Below, piece by piece: positions 26,063-36,056 of a stretch of DNA of 64,000 nucleotides; the stretch's first letter is position 1, and each line of letters begins with the position of its first letter. A model generated the notes under the pieces. That model had not been told where the DNA came from. It was given only the letters and a program-made list of their open reading frames with translations, and made no database searches. The position numbers and the translations under genes were made by a program. The stretch is from Peribacillus muralis (GTDB lineage Bacteria; Bacillota; Bacilli; Bacillales; DSM-1321), in NCBI RefSeq assembly GCF_001645685.2, contig NZ_CP017080.1, forward strand, positions 4,641,051 to 4,705,050, written 5' to 3'.

Positions 26063-26124
26063 GACTCAATGATGGTTCCACCTTCGCCTTCGCCCAAAGT
26101 GGAGTGCAGCCTCCAAGTATCAAA

Positions 26125-26170
26125 ACAAAAAACTGTAGACAAACTCCGGATTGCCCGAGTTTGTCTACAG
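26125..26170 (-). terminator. Terminator of vpr
   Basis: A perfect 14-bp stem (26133-26146 with 26157-26170) and 10-nt loop are followed by six T residues on the minus strand, nine bases past the vpr stop. Confidence 0.92.
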
Positions 26171-26178
26171 CATAAGAT

Positions 26179-29100
26179 TTATTTCTTTGCTTTGAATATG
26201 TTGAATTCCTTCTTCGATTCATTTCCAGCAAGATCGGTCACTTTAAATTCAATCTTGTTGTTGCCCGATTTAAGCGGCAGCTCCAGCTTCTTTATTTCCT
26301 TCTTAAAAGCTCGCATTTTGTATGGTTCCTTGAATTCATTATAGAACACTTCGCTTCCATTCAAGTAAAGGCGGATTTCATCGAAATTATCCTCCACCGT
26401 CACGTCCACTTTCGGGTTTTTCGCTTTTACGCCCACAGTTGCCGGTACGCCTTTAACCTTTAAACCTGGTTTTGTCGTATCAACCATGAACAGCTTTTTA
26501 AAGGAAACCGTGTTATCCCAATTGTCTGTCGCTTTAACTGTCATGCTTTGAACGCCATCTGCATATTTCTTTTCATATGAGAATTCATATTTCTTATTCG
26601 TTTTGTTATACGTTACAGGGACCGTTTGATTATCGATTTTAAATTCCTTGATCTTCGATGCTTCCTCGATTTCCCCTGTTATTTTGATTTTGCTTTTATT
26701 GTTCACGCTTAAGGTTTCAGGACTTTTAATTTTTACAGCTGGTGCATAATTATCGATTGGGGCTGAATCCTTGGCTAATTCAGTTTCAGCGACCTTTTTA
26801 TTGCCTGCATTGTCAATCGCCACAACCTGAACCTTTTCCCCTCTTAGATCAGGCAGGGTGAATTGTTTCGATGTCGCCGGAAGCGGCTTCTCAGTGATCG
26901 ATTTTCCATCGACCTGAACTTCATAATAAGCTATTCCCGATCCATTCAGATTATCTTTACCTTGGATCGTTAACACGTTACCCTTTTTCGAAATCCTGAC
27001 CGTTGGTTTCACTGTATCGATTCTGATCGGCATTTTAAACGTCTGCCATTGTGCTCCCTTGTAATCTATCAGAGCTTTAATTTCAAAATAATAGACACCA
27101 TCTTTGGCGAATGCATTATTGACCTTCCCATCCCATTTCCGGGCTGGATCTAGTGTATAAGCAGTTCCTTCCCCACCATCATAATAGTTCTTGCTCACAT
27201 TATTCTCCGTGCGAAGTTTCCGCACTTGTTTGTTTTCACTATTCAAGATGCTGTACTCTACCTTTTTGGCATTCCTCAAGAATGATAGAAGCGGAACGAA
27301 GTCGTCCTGTGAGCCGTCACCATTCGGGGAAATCGCTATGCGTTTGCTGCTGAATGTATCGGCTGCTGGATCGTAGCCAAGGTAATCGAAATCTTTACCT
27401 ACTGTCGTCACAGCACCTGCCACGCCATAGAAAGACTCTTTTTCATATTTTGTTCCATCAAGGATCGGTGCCTTATCCCACTCTCCCTTGAACCCTACAT
27501 ACGGTACATGCAGCTCCGGATTAGTGTCTGCTGGATCCTTCAAAGTAACGAATCCTTCTACAAAATATCCATTCGGGAAGACCTTATTAATGTCGACAAG
27601 CGTCTGAAGATCATCGCCAAGCACTTTTCCTTTGGATATGTCGACTTTCACTTCAAAGGTGACCGATTTTTTCGCTGGTACAGTGATTTTGTTTGTGTCT
27701 TTATTATTGATTTTGATTGAAGCGTCCTTAATTTCCTGCGCTTCCAACTGATGAGCGGAATACCCGAGTCGACCTTTGAATGAATAGTCCGTTTGGATAT
27801 TTCCTTTTACATCGTATTTGACTGCTTTGTTGCTGAAATTCTCAACCTTCAATTTAAATGCGAACGTATTGCCGACCTCTTTCATGGCTACCTTCGCTTC
27901 TTTCGTATTAGCCTCCGTCACGACGGCTGGCGTGGACAATGCTGAATGAAGCTGCATGACTCCAGCTCCCTGCCTGCGTGGCGAGTAAGGATTTTCCCAA
28001 CCAAATGCCTTGTTGACGACTCCTTGATCCTTGACGGGCTTTGACGTGTTCATCATCAAATTCTTAGCCAAATTGGTCCGGGCAGGCCCTGTTAATTTAA
28101 ACTCTTTATCGACTCTTTCCAGAACAAGGGCAGAGCCGCCTGAAACATGTGGTGCTGCCATCGAGGTGCCACTCATCATCCCATATTCATCGTTGTTCAA
28201 CGTCGAGTATATTTGTCCTCCCGGAGCAGTGATTTCTGGTTTGAAGTCCAAATTCGGCGCAACGCCCCACGAACTGAAGGCACTCATTTTTCCAGCTTCC
28301 GGGTTTGCCGATTTTGTTTTATCGCCATTGAAGCTGACCTTAACCTTTTCTCCAGCAGTTAAGGTCGTTTTCAGCTTAGCTCCATCTGATTTCAGCATGA
28401 ACAGCTGGGGAATCGTTATGCTTGCATCCGTCGCCATCGAAATGTAGCCATCGGCATTGTTAAAAATAATCACGCCTGCTGCCCCTGCTGCCTGTGCATT
28501 TTTAGCTTTATCGATAAACGAGAGCGTGCCGCGCTCAATGAGGGCAAACTTGCCCTTCACATCAACTTTCGCAAGCTCCTCTGGCGTCCCGATTCCTGCC
28601 GCAGCAAGGTCATACGTTTTTTCCTTTAAAGCATTGGGATGCACGCTTGACGCCGACATGAACGGAGCCTTGCCTTCTTTACCGCCAATATCATAAGTCA
28701 CCGCATCCAAATCCATAAAGTTATTCTCGACGGATGCCACTTGGACCGAATCATAAGCAAGTCCTGGTGAGCCTGATACGCCAATATCAGGGTTGGAGGC
28801 TGATGGATTGGCAAATCCGTTACCGAAGTGAGCCGAGTTACCTGCCGAGATCGACATGAGTATTCCATTATTTACAGCTCTCGATACCGCCTGCTGTTCG
28901 GGATCGTCCTCTGATACAAAGCCTGCAGTCGAGCCAAGGCTCATATTCAGTACATCTGCCCCTAAAATGATGGCATCGTCAATGGCCTTGATATAAATAT
29001 CTCCCCATGTCGTCTTCATGGCAGGATCATTTCCGAATACCTTCAAAGCAAGCAGCTGGGCTTCTGGAGCAACCCCTTTAATGCCTCCGTGCGCTTCATC

Positions 29101-29913
29101 TCCATTTGCGCCAGCCGTTCCTGCGACATGCATCCCATGCATCGAGGCACCTTCACCAAGATCAAGGATTTCTTCATTTTCATCCATGTAGTTGTATCCA
29201 TAAGGAACTTTAGGCGTAAAGTAGTTGCCCAATAGATGGCTAGACTTCTTCATCCCCTTTACTTCACTTTCACTTAGCTCCGCCTTATTCTCTTCGTTCA
29301 GGACCATATCACGGTGTGATGGATCAATTCCCGTATCGATGATCCCGATGACCATTCCTTCCCCTTTATAACCATATTCCCGCCAAGCTTCCTGGGCTTG
29401 GACAAGTTCTTTACTATAAATCATATCGGGCTTTTCCACAGGCCGCTCATATTCATTCGCAATATGTACTTCAGCAACTTCAGGCATGGCCTCGATCTTT
29501 TTGATTTCACCATACTGGATTTCACCGCTGAACCCATTGACTACTGTCGTAAAGCTTTCCAATTCCTTGAACGCGATTTTTTTCTCTTTCACCTTATTTT
29601 TCAACTTCTTCTGGTTAGCCAGCTTTTCAGACTTCAATTGCTGTTTCTTCGTTTTTGATAATTGCTTAAATAGCTTGCCTTCCTTGGAAGCTATTTCAAT
29701 CGCGGGCGCTTCCTTCATCTCTACGATGACCCTGACTTTCTCGTTACTTTTATAATTCTTTCCGATATCATCTTGCTTCAACTTCAGGATACTCTGCTGA
29801 TCCTTCTTGCCTTCGCCAGAGCCGCTCGGTAAATTCGGAAGCTTGGCTGCGGAAACGCTTGCAGTAAATGCTAATAAAAAGATTGCTAGAATGGACAAGC
29901 TGCGTTTAATCAA
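26179..29913 (-). CDS. vpr: Extracellular subtilisin-type serine protease Vpr
   Basis: A 1244-residue secreted S8 protease with signal peptide (1-22), I9 propeptide inhibitor (about 58-155) and a catalytic domain with Asp193 (IIDTGID), His259 (HGMHVAGT), oxyanion Asn359 (SAGNS) and Ser584 (GTSMAAPH). A PA insert (about 420-535) lies between His and Ser. The C-terminal half holds Fn3/DUF1034-like and several Ig-like modules (about 860-1235). B. subtilis Vpr is about 800 residues, so this version carries extra Ig-like modules. It degrades extracellular protein to peptides; the Dpp-type importer lies next to it. B. subtilis vpr is CodY-controlled; I see no clear CodY box here, only a dyad at 30018-30033. 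Confidence 0.92.
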   Translation of the reverse strand: MIKRSLSILAIFLLAFTASVSAAKLPNLPSGSGEGKKDQQSILKLKQDDIGKNYKSNEKVRVIVEMKEAPAIEIASKEGKLFKQLSKTKKQQLKSEKLANQKKLKNKVKEKKIAFKELESFTTVVNGFSGEIQYGEIKKIEAMPEVAEVHIANEYERPVEKPDMIYSKELVQAQEAWREYGYKGEGMVIGIIDTGIDPSHRDMVLNEENKAELSESEVKGMKKSSHLLGNYFTPKVPYGYNYMDENEEILDLGEGASMHGMHVAGTAGANGDEAHGGIKGVAPEAQLLALKVFGNDPAMKTTWGDIYIKAIDDAIILGADVLNMSLGSTAGFVSEDDPEQQAVSRAVNNGILMSISAGNSAHFGNGFANPSASNPDIGVSGSPGLAYDSVQVASVENNFMDLDAVTYDIGGKEGKAPFMSASSVHPNALKEKTYDLAAAGIGTPEELAKVDVKGKFALIERGTLSFIDKAKNAQAAGAAGVIIFNNADGYISMATDASITIPQLFMLKSDGAKLKTTLTAGEKVKVSFNGDKTKSANPEAGKMSAFSSWGVAPNLDFKPEITAPGGQIYSTLNNDEYGMMSGTSMAAPHVSGGSALVLERVDKEFKLTGPARTNLAKNLMMNTSKPVKDQGVVNKAFGWENPYSPRRQGAGVMQLHSALSTPAVVTEANTKEAKVAMKEVGNTFAFKLKVENFSNKAVKYDVKGNIQTDYSFKGRLGYSAHQLEAQEIKDASIKINNKDTNKITVPAKKSVTFEVKVDISKGKVLGDDLQTLVDINKVFPNGYFVEGFVTLKDPADTNPELHVPYVGFKGEWDKAPILDGTKYEKESFYGVAGAVTTVGKDFDYLGYDPAADTFSSKRIAISPNGDGSQDDFVPLLSFLRNAKKVEYSILNSENKQVRKLRTENNVSKNYYDGGEGTAYTLDPARKWDGKVNNAFAKDGVYYFEIKALIDYKGAQWQTFKMPIRIDTVKPTVRISKKGNVLTIQGKDNLNGSGIAYYEVQVDGKSITEKPLPATSKQFTLPDLRGEKVQVVAIDNAGNKKVAETELAKDSAPIDNYAPAVKIKSPETLSVNNKSKIKITGEIEEASKIKEFKIDNQTVPVTYNKTNKKYEFSYEKKYADGVQSMTVKATDNWDNTVSFKKLFMVDTTKPGLKVKGVPATVGVKAKNPKVDVTVEDNFDEIRLYLNGSEVFYNEFKEPYKMRAFKKEIKKLELPLKSGNNKIEFKVTDLAGNESKKEFNIFKAKK

Positions 29914-30017
29914 TGAACTTTTCCTCCTCTAAAATAATCAATATTTGGAATTTTATTACTAATTATAAAAATACCACAACTTTTGGGGTGATTTTAAGAG
30001 ATAAAAGTCACTATTTT

Positions 30018-30033
30018 CCTATTTGAAAATAGG
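30018..30033. promoter_or_regulatory. Dyad upstream of vpr, possible operator
   Basis: A perfect inverted repeat CCTATTT-GA-AAATAGG lies about 105 bp before the vpr start. It has no T-run, so it is not a terminator. It does not match the CodY consensus well. The cognate factor is unknown. Confidence 0.3.
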
Positions 30034-30088
30034 ATTTTGTCATTATTTTTGATATTTTGATAGATTTAAATAAAAACGCCAGAAAGAT

Positions 30089-30111
30089 GGTGATGTTAAA
30101 CTAACATCACC
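30089..30111 (-). terminator. Terminator-like hairpin after dppC
   Basis: A perfect 10-bp stem (30089-30098 with 30102-30111) with an AAC loop lies just past the dppC stop. The T-rich tract on the minus strand is delayed by about 14 bases. Confidence 0.6.
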
Positions 30112-30120
30112 CTTTATTCT

Positions 30121-31023
30121 CTAGTTTTTCATTCGCGGATCCAAAGCATCACGCAGGCCATCCCCCATAAGATTGAAGCCAAGGACCGTAAGCATGATTG
30201 CTAGTCCAGGAAAAAGGACCGTCCAAGGGGCCTGAATGATAAAAGATCTTGAATCGGCTAGCATTTTCCCCCACTCTGGTGCTGGCGGCTGTGCCCCAAG
30301 ACCGAGGAAACCGAGTGCTGCACACTCAATGATGGCAGTGGCAATCGCCAGGGTCCCTTGCACGATAATCGGCGCAAGGCTATTTGGAAGAACGTGATGA
30401 AGAAGGATCCGCCCATCTCCCATTCCAATGGCCTTTGCAGCCGTTACGTATTCTTCTTCTTTCACCGTTAACACCCGTGAACGTAAAAGCCGCCCGAATA
30501 TCGGGACATTAACGATGGCAATGGCAATGAGCGCATTGCGAAGGGAAGGTCCCAAAACCGCTACCACCGCAATGGCAAGCAGGATACTTGGAAACGCCAA
30601 AATGATATCAAAAACCCTCGAAATGATCGTATCTATCCACTTTCCATAATAACCGGCGATGATTCCAAGGAAGGACCCGACCAAAACAGATCCGGCTACA
30701 GATAAAAAGCCGACTCCAATCGATATTCGCGATCCATAAATGACCCGGCTTAAAATATCACGGCCGAATTCATCCGTTCCAAACCAATGTTCTGCAGATG
30801 GCGCCAAATGTTTATCACTTAGCTTTTGTCCCTCGAATGAATATGGTGCAATGAGTGGAGCGAAGATGGCGATCAAGATGAAAAATAAAACGATGCCGAG
30901 ACCTACCAGGGCCACCTTATTCTTCTTAAAGCTCTTCCATCCTTCCTTCCAGGGAGAGATGACTTGATCCTCTGCCTCTTTATGAGGAAGAATTGGCGAT
31001 GTATTCGTTGCTATTTCAGGCAT
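30121..31023 (-). CDS. dppC: Oligopeptide/dipeptide ABC transporter permease (DppC/OppC)
   Basis: A 300-residue inner-membrane permease with an N-terminal helix (about 38-60), a periplasmic-type loop containing HWFGTDEFGRDILSRVIYG (OppC_N signature) and the BPD_transp_1 domain with an EAA-type loop EEEYVTAAKAIGMGDGRILLHHVLPNSL (about 190-217). With DppB it forms the peptide channel. It is the last gene of a five-gene minus-strand operon, 12 bp after dppB. ATG has a GGGAGGG site. Substrate size class (di- versus oligopeptide) cannot be fixed from sequence. Confidence 0.9.
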   Translation of the reverse strand: MPEIATNTSPILPHKEAEDQVISPWKEGWKSFKKNKVALVGLGIVLFFILIAIFAPLIAPYSFEGQKLSDKHLAPSAEHWFGTDEFGRDILSRVIYGSRISIGVGFLSVAGSVLVGSFLGIIAGYYGKWIDTIISRVFDIILAFPSILLAIAVVAVLGPSLRNALIAIAIVNVPIFGRLLRSRVLTVKEEEYVTAAKAIGMGDGRILLHHVLPNSLAPIIVQGTLAIATAIIECAALGFLGLGAQPPAPEWGKMLADSRSFIIQAPWTVLFPGLAIMLTVLGFNLMGDGLRDALDPRMKN

Positions 31024-31035
31024 GAGTTTCCCTCC

Positions 31036-32040
31036 CTATTTATACTTGATCCTAGGATCGATCGCTGCATACAACAAGTCCACAATTAAATTGATCATGA
31101 CGAATAAAAAGGCGATGACAAGAATCCCGGACTGTATGACCGGATAATCCCGGGATAGGATTGCATCATAGATATATGTACCGATACCTGGCCAGCCAAA
31201 AATGTTTTCCGTTAAAATGGCCCCGCCCAAAAGCAATCCTGTCTGCAGACCGATGACCGTCACTACGGGAATCAAGGCATTCTTCAAGGAGTGCTTGTAA
31301 ACGACCCAAAACATTTTCATTCCCTTAGCACGGGCGGTGCGGATGAAATCCGACCTCATGACTTCGAGCATGGATGAACGTGTCATCCTTGCAATGATTG
31401 CCATCGGAATGGTCGCAAGCGCCAATCCCGGCAAAATGAGATGCCTGATCACTTCAAAAAACTGATCGAGCCTGCCATTCATGAGTGTATCAATCAGGTA
31501 AAGTCCAGTTATGGCCTCGACGGGGTCCCTGATGTTATCCCGGCCTGTCGTCGGAAGCAAGTCCCATTGAATGGAGATGATGTATTGCTCCATCAATCCA
31601 AGCCAGAATATCGGCATGGACAAGCCCACCAACGCGATCACCATCGCCACATAGTCAAACCATGAGTTTTGGAACCAGGCCGAGATGATTCCCGCATTTA
31701 CCCCAATGACGACAGCGATGATCATGGCAATCAATGCCAGCTCTATCGTGGCCATTAAATATGGCCCAATTTCCTCGGAAACAGGACTATTCGTTTTTAG
31801 CGATACACCGAGATCACCCTGCACCAATCCTGCTAAATAGTCCCAAAATTGAACGAACCAAGGCTTATCCAGTCCTAGTTGCTTGGTCATTGCCGCAACA
31901 GCCTCTTCTGTTGCTTGCTGCCCAAGAATCACCTGTGCAGGATTACCTGGAATCGCCCGAATCATCATGAATACAATAAAAGCCATTCCGAGCAGTACTG
32001 GAATGAGAGATCCTAAACGTCGTACGGTATAGGAAAACAT
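31036..32040 (-). CDS. dppB: Oligopeptide/dipeptide ABC transporter permease (DppB/OppB)
   Basis: A 334-residue permease with an N-terminal anchor helix, the extended family loop, and an EAA-type motif (VMRSDFIRTARAKGMKMFWVVYKHSLKNAL). I start it at the ATG at 32040 (MFSYTVRRL), nine bases after GGAGG; a GTG three codons earlier abuts the ribosome site. It pairs with DppC and follows the binding-protein gene by about 115 bp, a gap often used to set unequal expression. Confidence 0.9.
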   Translation of the reverse strand: MFSYTVRRLGSLIPVLLGMAFIVFMMIRAIPGNPAQVILGQQATEEAVAAMTKQLGLDKPWFVQFWDYLAGLVQGDLGVSLKTNSPVSEEIGPYLMATIELALIAMIIAVVIGVNAGIISAWFQNSWFDYVAMVIALVGLSMPIFWLGLMEQYIISIQWDLLPTTGRDNIRDPVEAITGLYLIDTLMNGRLDQFFEVIRHLILPGLALATIPMAIIARMTRSSMLEVMRSDFIRTARAKGMKMFWVVYKHSLKNALIPVVTVIGLQTGLLLGGAILTENIFGWPGIGTYIYDAILSRDYPVIQSGILVIAFLFVMINLIVDLLYAAIDPRIKYK

Positions 32041-32155
32041 AACAATCACCCTCCTTTAGCATAACGGTCCTTTTTAGCGTCCTTTATTCTTTTGAAATGC
32101 AATCCATAACAAAACCGGGAAGCATGCAAAACTACATACTACCCGGTCCTTACGG

Positions 32156-33769
32156 TTAATTTTCTAAAGAAACGTTAATAAGGGATTGCGAACCAGTTGG
32201 ATGTGGAACAAACCCTTTGACAGTCTTGGATCCGGCTAGCTGAGGTAAAGAATGGACAAGTGGAACCCATGGTGCATCATCATGGATGATTTCCTGGGCT
32301 TTTCCATATAACTCATTACGCTTGGCTTCATCTGCCGTGGACTGGGCCTCGATCAATAGATCGTGCACTTCATCATTTGCATAACGGGAATAATTGTTTG
32401 AGCCGATATTGTCTTTATCCAATAAGGCATAAAGGAAGTTATCTGCATCTCCATTATCCCCAGTCCAGCCTAGCATGAAGGATTGAGCCTCACCAGCCTG
32501 CACTTTCTCTAGATATGCAGCCCATTCGTATGAAACGATATTTGCCTCAATACCTACCTGCTTTAAGCTGGCTTGAATGGCCTCGGCCACTTTTTGACCA
32601 TCTGGCATATATGGACGTGGTACAGGCATTGCCCATAGATCCATTTTGAATCCTTTTTCATATCCTGCTTTTTTCAGAAGTTCCTTCGCTTTTTCGACAT
32701 CATAGTCATAGTCTTCGATATTGTCATTGTATCCAGAAACGGAAGGCGGCATTGGATTCTTTGCAGGCTCCGCTGTTCCTTCGAAGAAGTTATCGATGAT
32801 TTCCTTTTTGTTGATCAAATGCGAGATGGCCTGACGCACTTCTTTTTTGTCGAAAGGCTTTTTCTCAACATTGAATCCAAAGTAGCCGACATTCATGGAT
32901 GGACGTTCGAATAACTGCAATTTGTCATCACCTGTAACTTTACTGATATCGCTTGGGTTCAAACCGTCCATTAAGTCAATTTCACCTTTGATTACAGCAT
33001 TTAAACGTGCAGAGTTATCTTTAATGACTTTAAACGTGATTCCATCAAGTTTTGGCAGTCCTTTTTGCCAATAGTCTTCGTTTTTCACCACTTCGATCGT
33101 ATCGCCAGGCTTCCATGACTTGAATTTGAAAGGACCTGTTCCAGAAGGGTTCTTCGTAAAGCCGTCTCCCTCTTTTTCCAAACCAGCCGGACTGGCAATG
33201 GCAAATGTAGGCATGGCAATGTTTTTCAGGAATGGCGCCTGCGGACGGTTCAATGTGAATTCAACCGTGCTTGCATCAACTGCTTTCACTTCCTTGATGA
33301 CATGGCCTTCATCACCTTCAAATCCTCCGAACATGGAGGCATAATAAGCGAATTTCCCTTCATCCTTGCTTTTTGCCCAGCGTTGAAAGTTCTTTACGAC
33401 AGCATCTGCATTGAAATCGGAGCCATCATGGAACTTGATTCCCGTTTTCAATTTGAATGTGTAGGTCTTTGCGTCATCAGATACATCCCAAGATTCGGCA
33501 AGGCCAGGTTTTATCTCTGTATTATCTTCTCCATATTTTACTAGCGTTTCAAAAATTTGTTGTGTGACGATGAACGATTCACCATCAGTTACGATAGCTG
33601 GGTCAAGACCGACGGCATCTCCGCCTTTACCATAAATCAATGTACCGCCCTTCGCTTCCCCCGATCCTCCTCCTTTGCCGTCCTCTTTCGATGTGGACGA
33701 GGAGCATCCCGCTAGCGCCAATGACAGGGCCAGGATACAAGTCAACAATAAAGCTAATGATTTCTTCAT
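32156..33769 (-). CDS. Peptide ABC transporter substrate-binding lipoprotein (DppA/DppE type)
   Basis: A 537-residue family 5 solute-binding protein. The lipobox LALAGC gives a membrane-anchored Cys after a 20-residue signal. The SBP_bac_5 fold is evident from GLDPAIVTDGESFIVTQQIFETLVKYG, ESWDVSDDAKTYTFKLKTGIKFHDG and the NPSGTGPFKFKSW block. It captures peptides outside the cell for DppBC. It sits mid-operon between the ATPase and permease genes. Start ATG follows GGGGGAAG. Confidence 0.9.
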   Translation of the reverse strand: MKKSLALLLTCILALSLALAGCSSSTSKEDGKGGGSGEAKGGTLIYGKGGDAVGLDPAIVTDGESFIVTQQIFETLVKYGEDNTEIKPGLAESWDVSDDAKTYTFKLKTGIKFHDGSDFNADAVVKNFQRWAKSKDEGKFAYYASMFGGFEGDEGHVIKEVKAVDASTVEFTLNRPQAPFLKNIAMPTFAIASPAGLEKEGDGFTKNPSGTGPFKFKSWKPGDTIEVVKNEDYWQKGLPKLDGITFKVIKDNSARLNAVIKGEIDLMDGLNPSDISKVTGDDKLQLFERPSMNVGYFGFNVEKKPFDKKEVRQAISHLINKKEIIDNFFEGTAEPAKNPMPPSVSGYNDNIEDYDYDVEKAKELLKKAGYEKGFKMDLWAMPVPRPYMPDGQKVAEAIQASLKQVGIEANIVSYEWAAYLEKVQAGEAQSFMLGWTGDNGDADNFLYALLDKDNIGSNNYSRYANDEVHDLLIEAQSTADEAKRNELYGKAQEIIHDDAPWVPLVHSLPQLAGSKTVKGFVPHPTGSQSLINVSLEN

Positions 33770-33813
33770 TTTCTTCCCCCTTATTTTTCAAGATTTATGT
33801 ATACGCCGTCATG

Positions 33814-34782
33814 TCAGTTATATAAATGACAAGCAACGTAGTGACCAGGTTTATGTTCATGCAAGATCGGCTTTTCCGATTGACACTCCACCAGCGCTTT
33901 TGGGCACCGCGTATGGAAGGGACAGCCGCTTGGAGGGTTCGAAGGACTTGGAACATCGCCCTGCAGGATCACCCTATCTCCCTTGTATTCCACATCGGGA
34001 ATCGGCACGGCTGATAATAAAGCTTGTGTATATGGATGGAGGGGATCTTCATACAGTTCCTCACTCTCCGTCAACTCGACTATATGTCCCAGATACATGA
34101 CACCGACACGGTCAGAGATATGCCTCACAACTCCAAGATCATGGGCAATGAAAAGATAAGTCAAATCAAAATCTTCCTGCAAATCCTGCAGGAGGTTCAA
34201 GACCTGCGCCTGAATCGAAACGTCCAATGCAGATACCGGCTCATCGGCGATGATCAATTTCGGGTTAACGGCGAGTGCCCTGGCGATGCCGATGCGCTGA
34301 CGCTGGCCCCCGCTGAATTGGTGCGGGTACCTTTTCGCATGGTAACCGCTTAAGCCGACAACCTTTAGCAGCTCCTTTACACGGGCCTTGCGAGCCTTTT
34401 TATCTTTCACTCCATGGACGATAAGCGGTTCTTCCAAGATCTTTTCCACTGTATGTCTAGGATTCAGCGAAGCGAATGGGTCCTGGAATACCATCTGCAT
34501 TTCACGGCGCATTTTTCTCATATCCCGCGAAGATAAAGATGTCAGGTCCTTCCCTTCGAAATAAACATTCCCCTCACTCGGCTCGAGCAATCGAAGCAAT
34601 AGCCTTCCCGTTGTCGATTTTCCGCAACCGCTTTCACCCACAAGACCCAAGGTTTCCCCTTTATAAATGGAAAACGATAAGCCATCCACGGCCTTGACCT
34701 CCCCAACGGTCTTTCCTAGCACGCCTCCTTTAATCGGAAAATGCTTCTTAAGGTTTTCCACCTTAACCAATGTTTGATTCAT
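33814..34782 (-). CDS. dppF: Peptide ABC transporter ATP-binding protein (DppF/OppF)
   Basis: A 322-residue ATPase. Walker [13 protein letters not shown], signature [15 protein letters not shown] and Walker [13 protein letters not shown] are complete. The C-terminal oligopeptide extension ([17 protein letters not shown]) carries Cys residues typical of an Fe-S-binding Opp/Dpp tail. I start it at ATG 34782 ([11 protein letters not shown]), which has AAAGGAG; a longer frame to 34866 lies inside dppD. It overlaps dppD by 20 bp. Together they energise import. Confidence 0.9.
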   Translation of the reverse strand: MNQTLVKVENLKKHFPIKGGVLGKTVGEVKAVDGLSFSIYKGETLGLVGESGCGKSTTGRLLLRLLEPSEGNVYFEGKDLTSLSSRDMRKMRREMQMVFQDPFASLNPRHTVEKILEEPLIVHGVKDKKARKARVKELLKVVGLSGYHAKRYPHQFSGGQRQRIGIARALAVNPKLIIADEPVSALDVSIQAQVLNLLQDLQEDFDLTYLFIAHDLGVVRHISDRVGVMYLGHIVELTESEELYEDPLHPYTQALLSAVPIPDVEYKGDRVILQGDVPSPSNPPSGCPFHTRCPKALVECQSEKPILHEHKPGHYVACHLYN

Positions 34783-35767
34783 GCAGGGCTGCTCCTTTCC
34801 CATCTTCATAAAGCCAGCAACGGACTTGCTGACCATCGCCAAAATCCAATAGAGAAGGTGCCTCATTCACACATTGCTCCATGGCATGTGAACAGCGCGG
34901 TGCAAACTGGCATCCAAGGCTGCTTGTCCCCGGTTTTGGGACATTACCGGGAATTGAGTAAAGGCGCTCTTTCTTTATCCGCATGTCCGGTATCGACTGA
35001 AGTAATCCGACTGTATAAGGATGCTTCGGATTTTGGAAAATCGTTTGCACATTCCCTTCCTCTATTACCTTGCCTGCATACATGACAATGACACGTTCAC
35101 ACATCTGGGCCACCACACCAAGATCATGGGTGATCATCATGATGGCGGTATCCGTCTCTTTATTTAAGTTCTTCATCAATTCCAAAATTTGCGCTTGGAT
35201 CGTCACGTCCAACGCCGTGGTCGGTTCATCCGCGATAAGTAGCTTCGGCTCACAGATCATGGCCATGGCGATCATGACCCTCTGTCTCATCCCGCCTGAA
35301 AGCTGATGCGGATATTCATTGATCAATTCCTCGGCGCGGCCAAGACCAACCAGCTTCAGCATTTCAACAGCCCTGAGCCTAGCCTGTTTTTTGCTCCACT
35401 TTTTATGGATTCGGAGCGTCTCCACCAATTGATCTCCAATTGTGAACACAGGATTCAGACTTGTCATCGGCTCCTGGAATATCATCGCTATATCATTCCC
35501 GCGAATCTTTCTCATTTTCGCTTCAGAGGCATTTGCGATATTCTCCCCTTTAAAAAGGATTTCCCCTTCCACCTTGCCCGTCGGCGAAGAAACCAGTCCC
35601 ATTATGGACAAAGAAGTTACGCTCTTTCCGCATCCCGACTCCCCTACAATCCCTAGCACTTCGCCGGGATTGACGTGGAAATCGATTGAATTCACAACCG
35701 GAATCACCCCATCGTCCGTACGAAAACTGGTTCGCAGCCCATTGACCTTAATAATCGGTTCTTCCAT
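34763..35767 (-). CDS. dppD: Peptide ABC transporter ATP-binding protein (DppD/OppD)
   Basis: A 334-residue ATPase, first gene of the operon. Walker [14 protein letters not shown], signature [15 protein letters not shown], Walker [13 protein letters not shown] and the C-terminal [18 protein letters not shown] tail are present. ATG at 35767 follows AGGAAG. Order D-F-A-B-C differs from B. subtilis dppABCDE. A CodY-like box lies about 80 bp upstream. In Bacillus such importers feed nutrition and also bring in RRNPP pheromones. Confidence 0.9.
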   Translation of the reverse strand: MEEPIIKVNGLRTSFRTDDGVIPVVNSIDFHVNPGEVLGIVGESGCGKSVTSLSIMGLVSSPTGKVEGEILFKGENIANASEAKMRKIRGNDIAMIFQEPMTSLNPVFTIGDQLVETLRIHKKWSKKQARLRAVEMLKLVGLGRAEELINEYPHQLSGGMRQRVMIAMAMICEPKLLIADEPTTALDVTIQAQILELMKNLNKETDTAIMMITHDLGVVAQMCERVIVMYAGKVIEEGNVQTIFQNPKHPYTVGLLQSIPDMRIKKERLYSIPGNVPKPGTSSLGCQFAPRCSHAMEQCVNEAPSLLDFGDGQQVRCWLYEDGKGAALHESNIG

Positions 35768-35846
35768 CAAATCACTTCCTATTTATAACTTTTTTCCCAT
35801 TATATTATTTGGTTTATTATTGCATCAAAATTAAAATATTACAATA

Positions 35847-35861
35847 TATTTTCTAAAAATT
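35847..35861. promoter_or_regulatory. CodY-box-like site upstream of the dpp operon
   Basis: TATTTTCTAAAAATT matches the CodY consensus AATTTTCWGAAAATT at 13 of 15 positions, about 80 bp before dppD. CodY represses dpp in B. subtilis under amino-acid excess. AT-rich context makes chance matches possible. Confidence 0.45.
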
Positions 35862-35914
35862 CTAATTTGATTGAATTATTTTTTATTTTTTATGAAAAAT
35901 GTTAATTTTGGCAT

Positions 35915-35938
35915 AAAAAAAGACTGCTTTTGGCAGTC
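35915..35938 (-). terminator. Terminator of the ssb transcription unit
   Basis: A 6-bp stem (35922-35927 with 35933-35938) with a TTTTG loop is followed by seven T residues on the minus strand. It lies about 120 bp beyond the small coiled-coil gene. Confidence 0.75.
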
Positions 35939-36056
35939 ATTAACAGGAGGGAAATCAACAAATTTGATTTCACAAGGAAGTAAATCGGAGTATAAAGCGG
36001 TGAAAAGCCATTTAGCTATAGGGGGATTAAGAGGGAAATGCAGCTCGTTATCTTCC

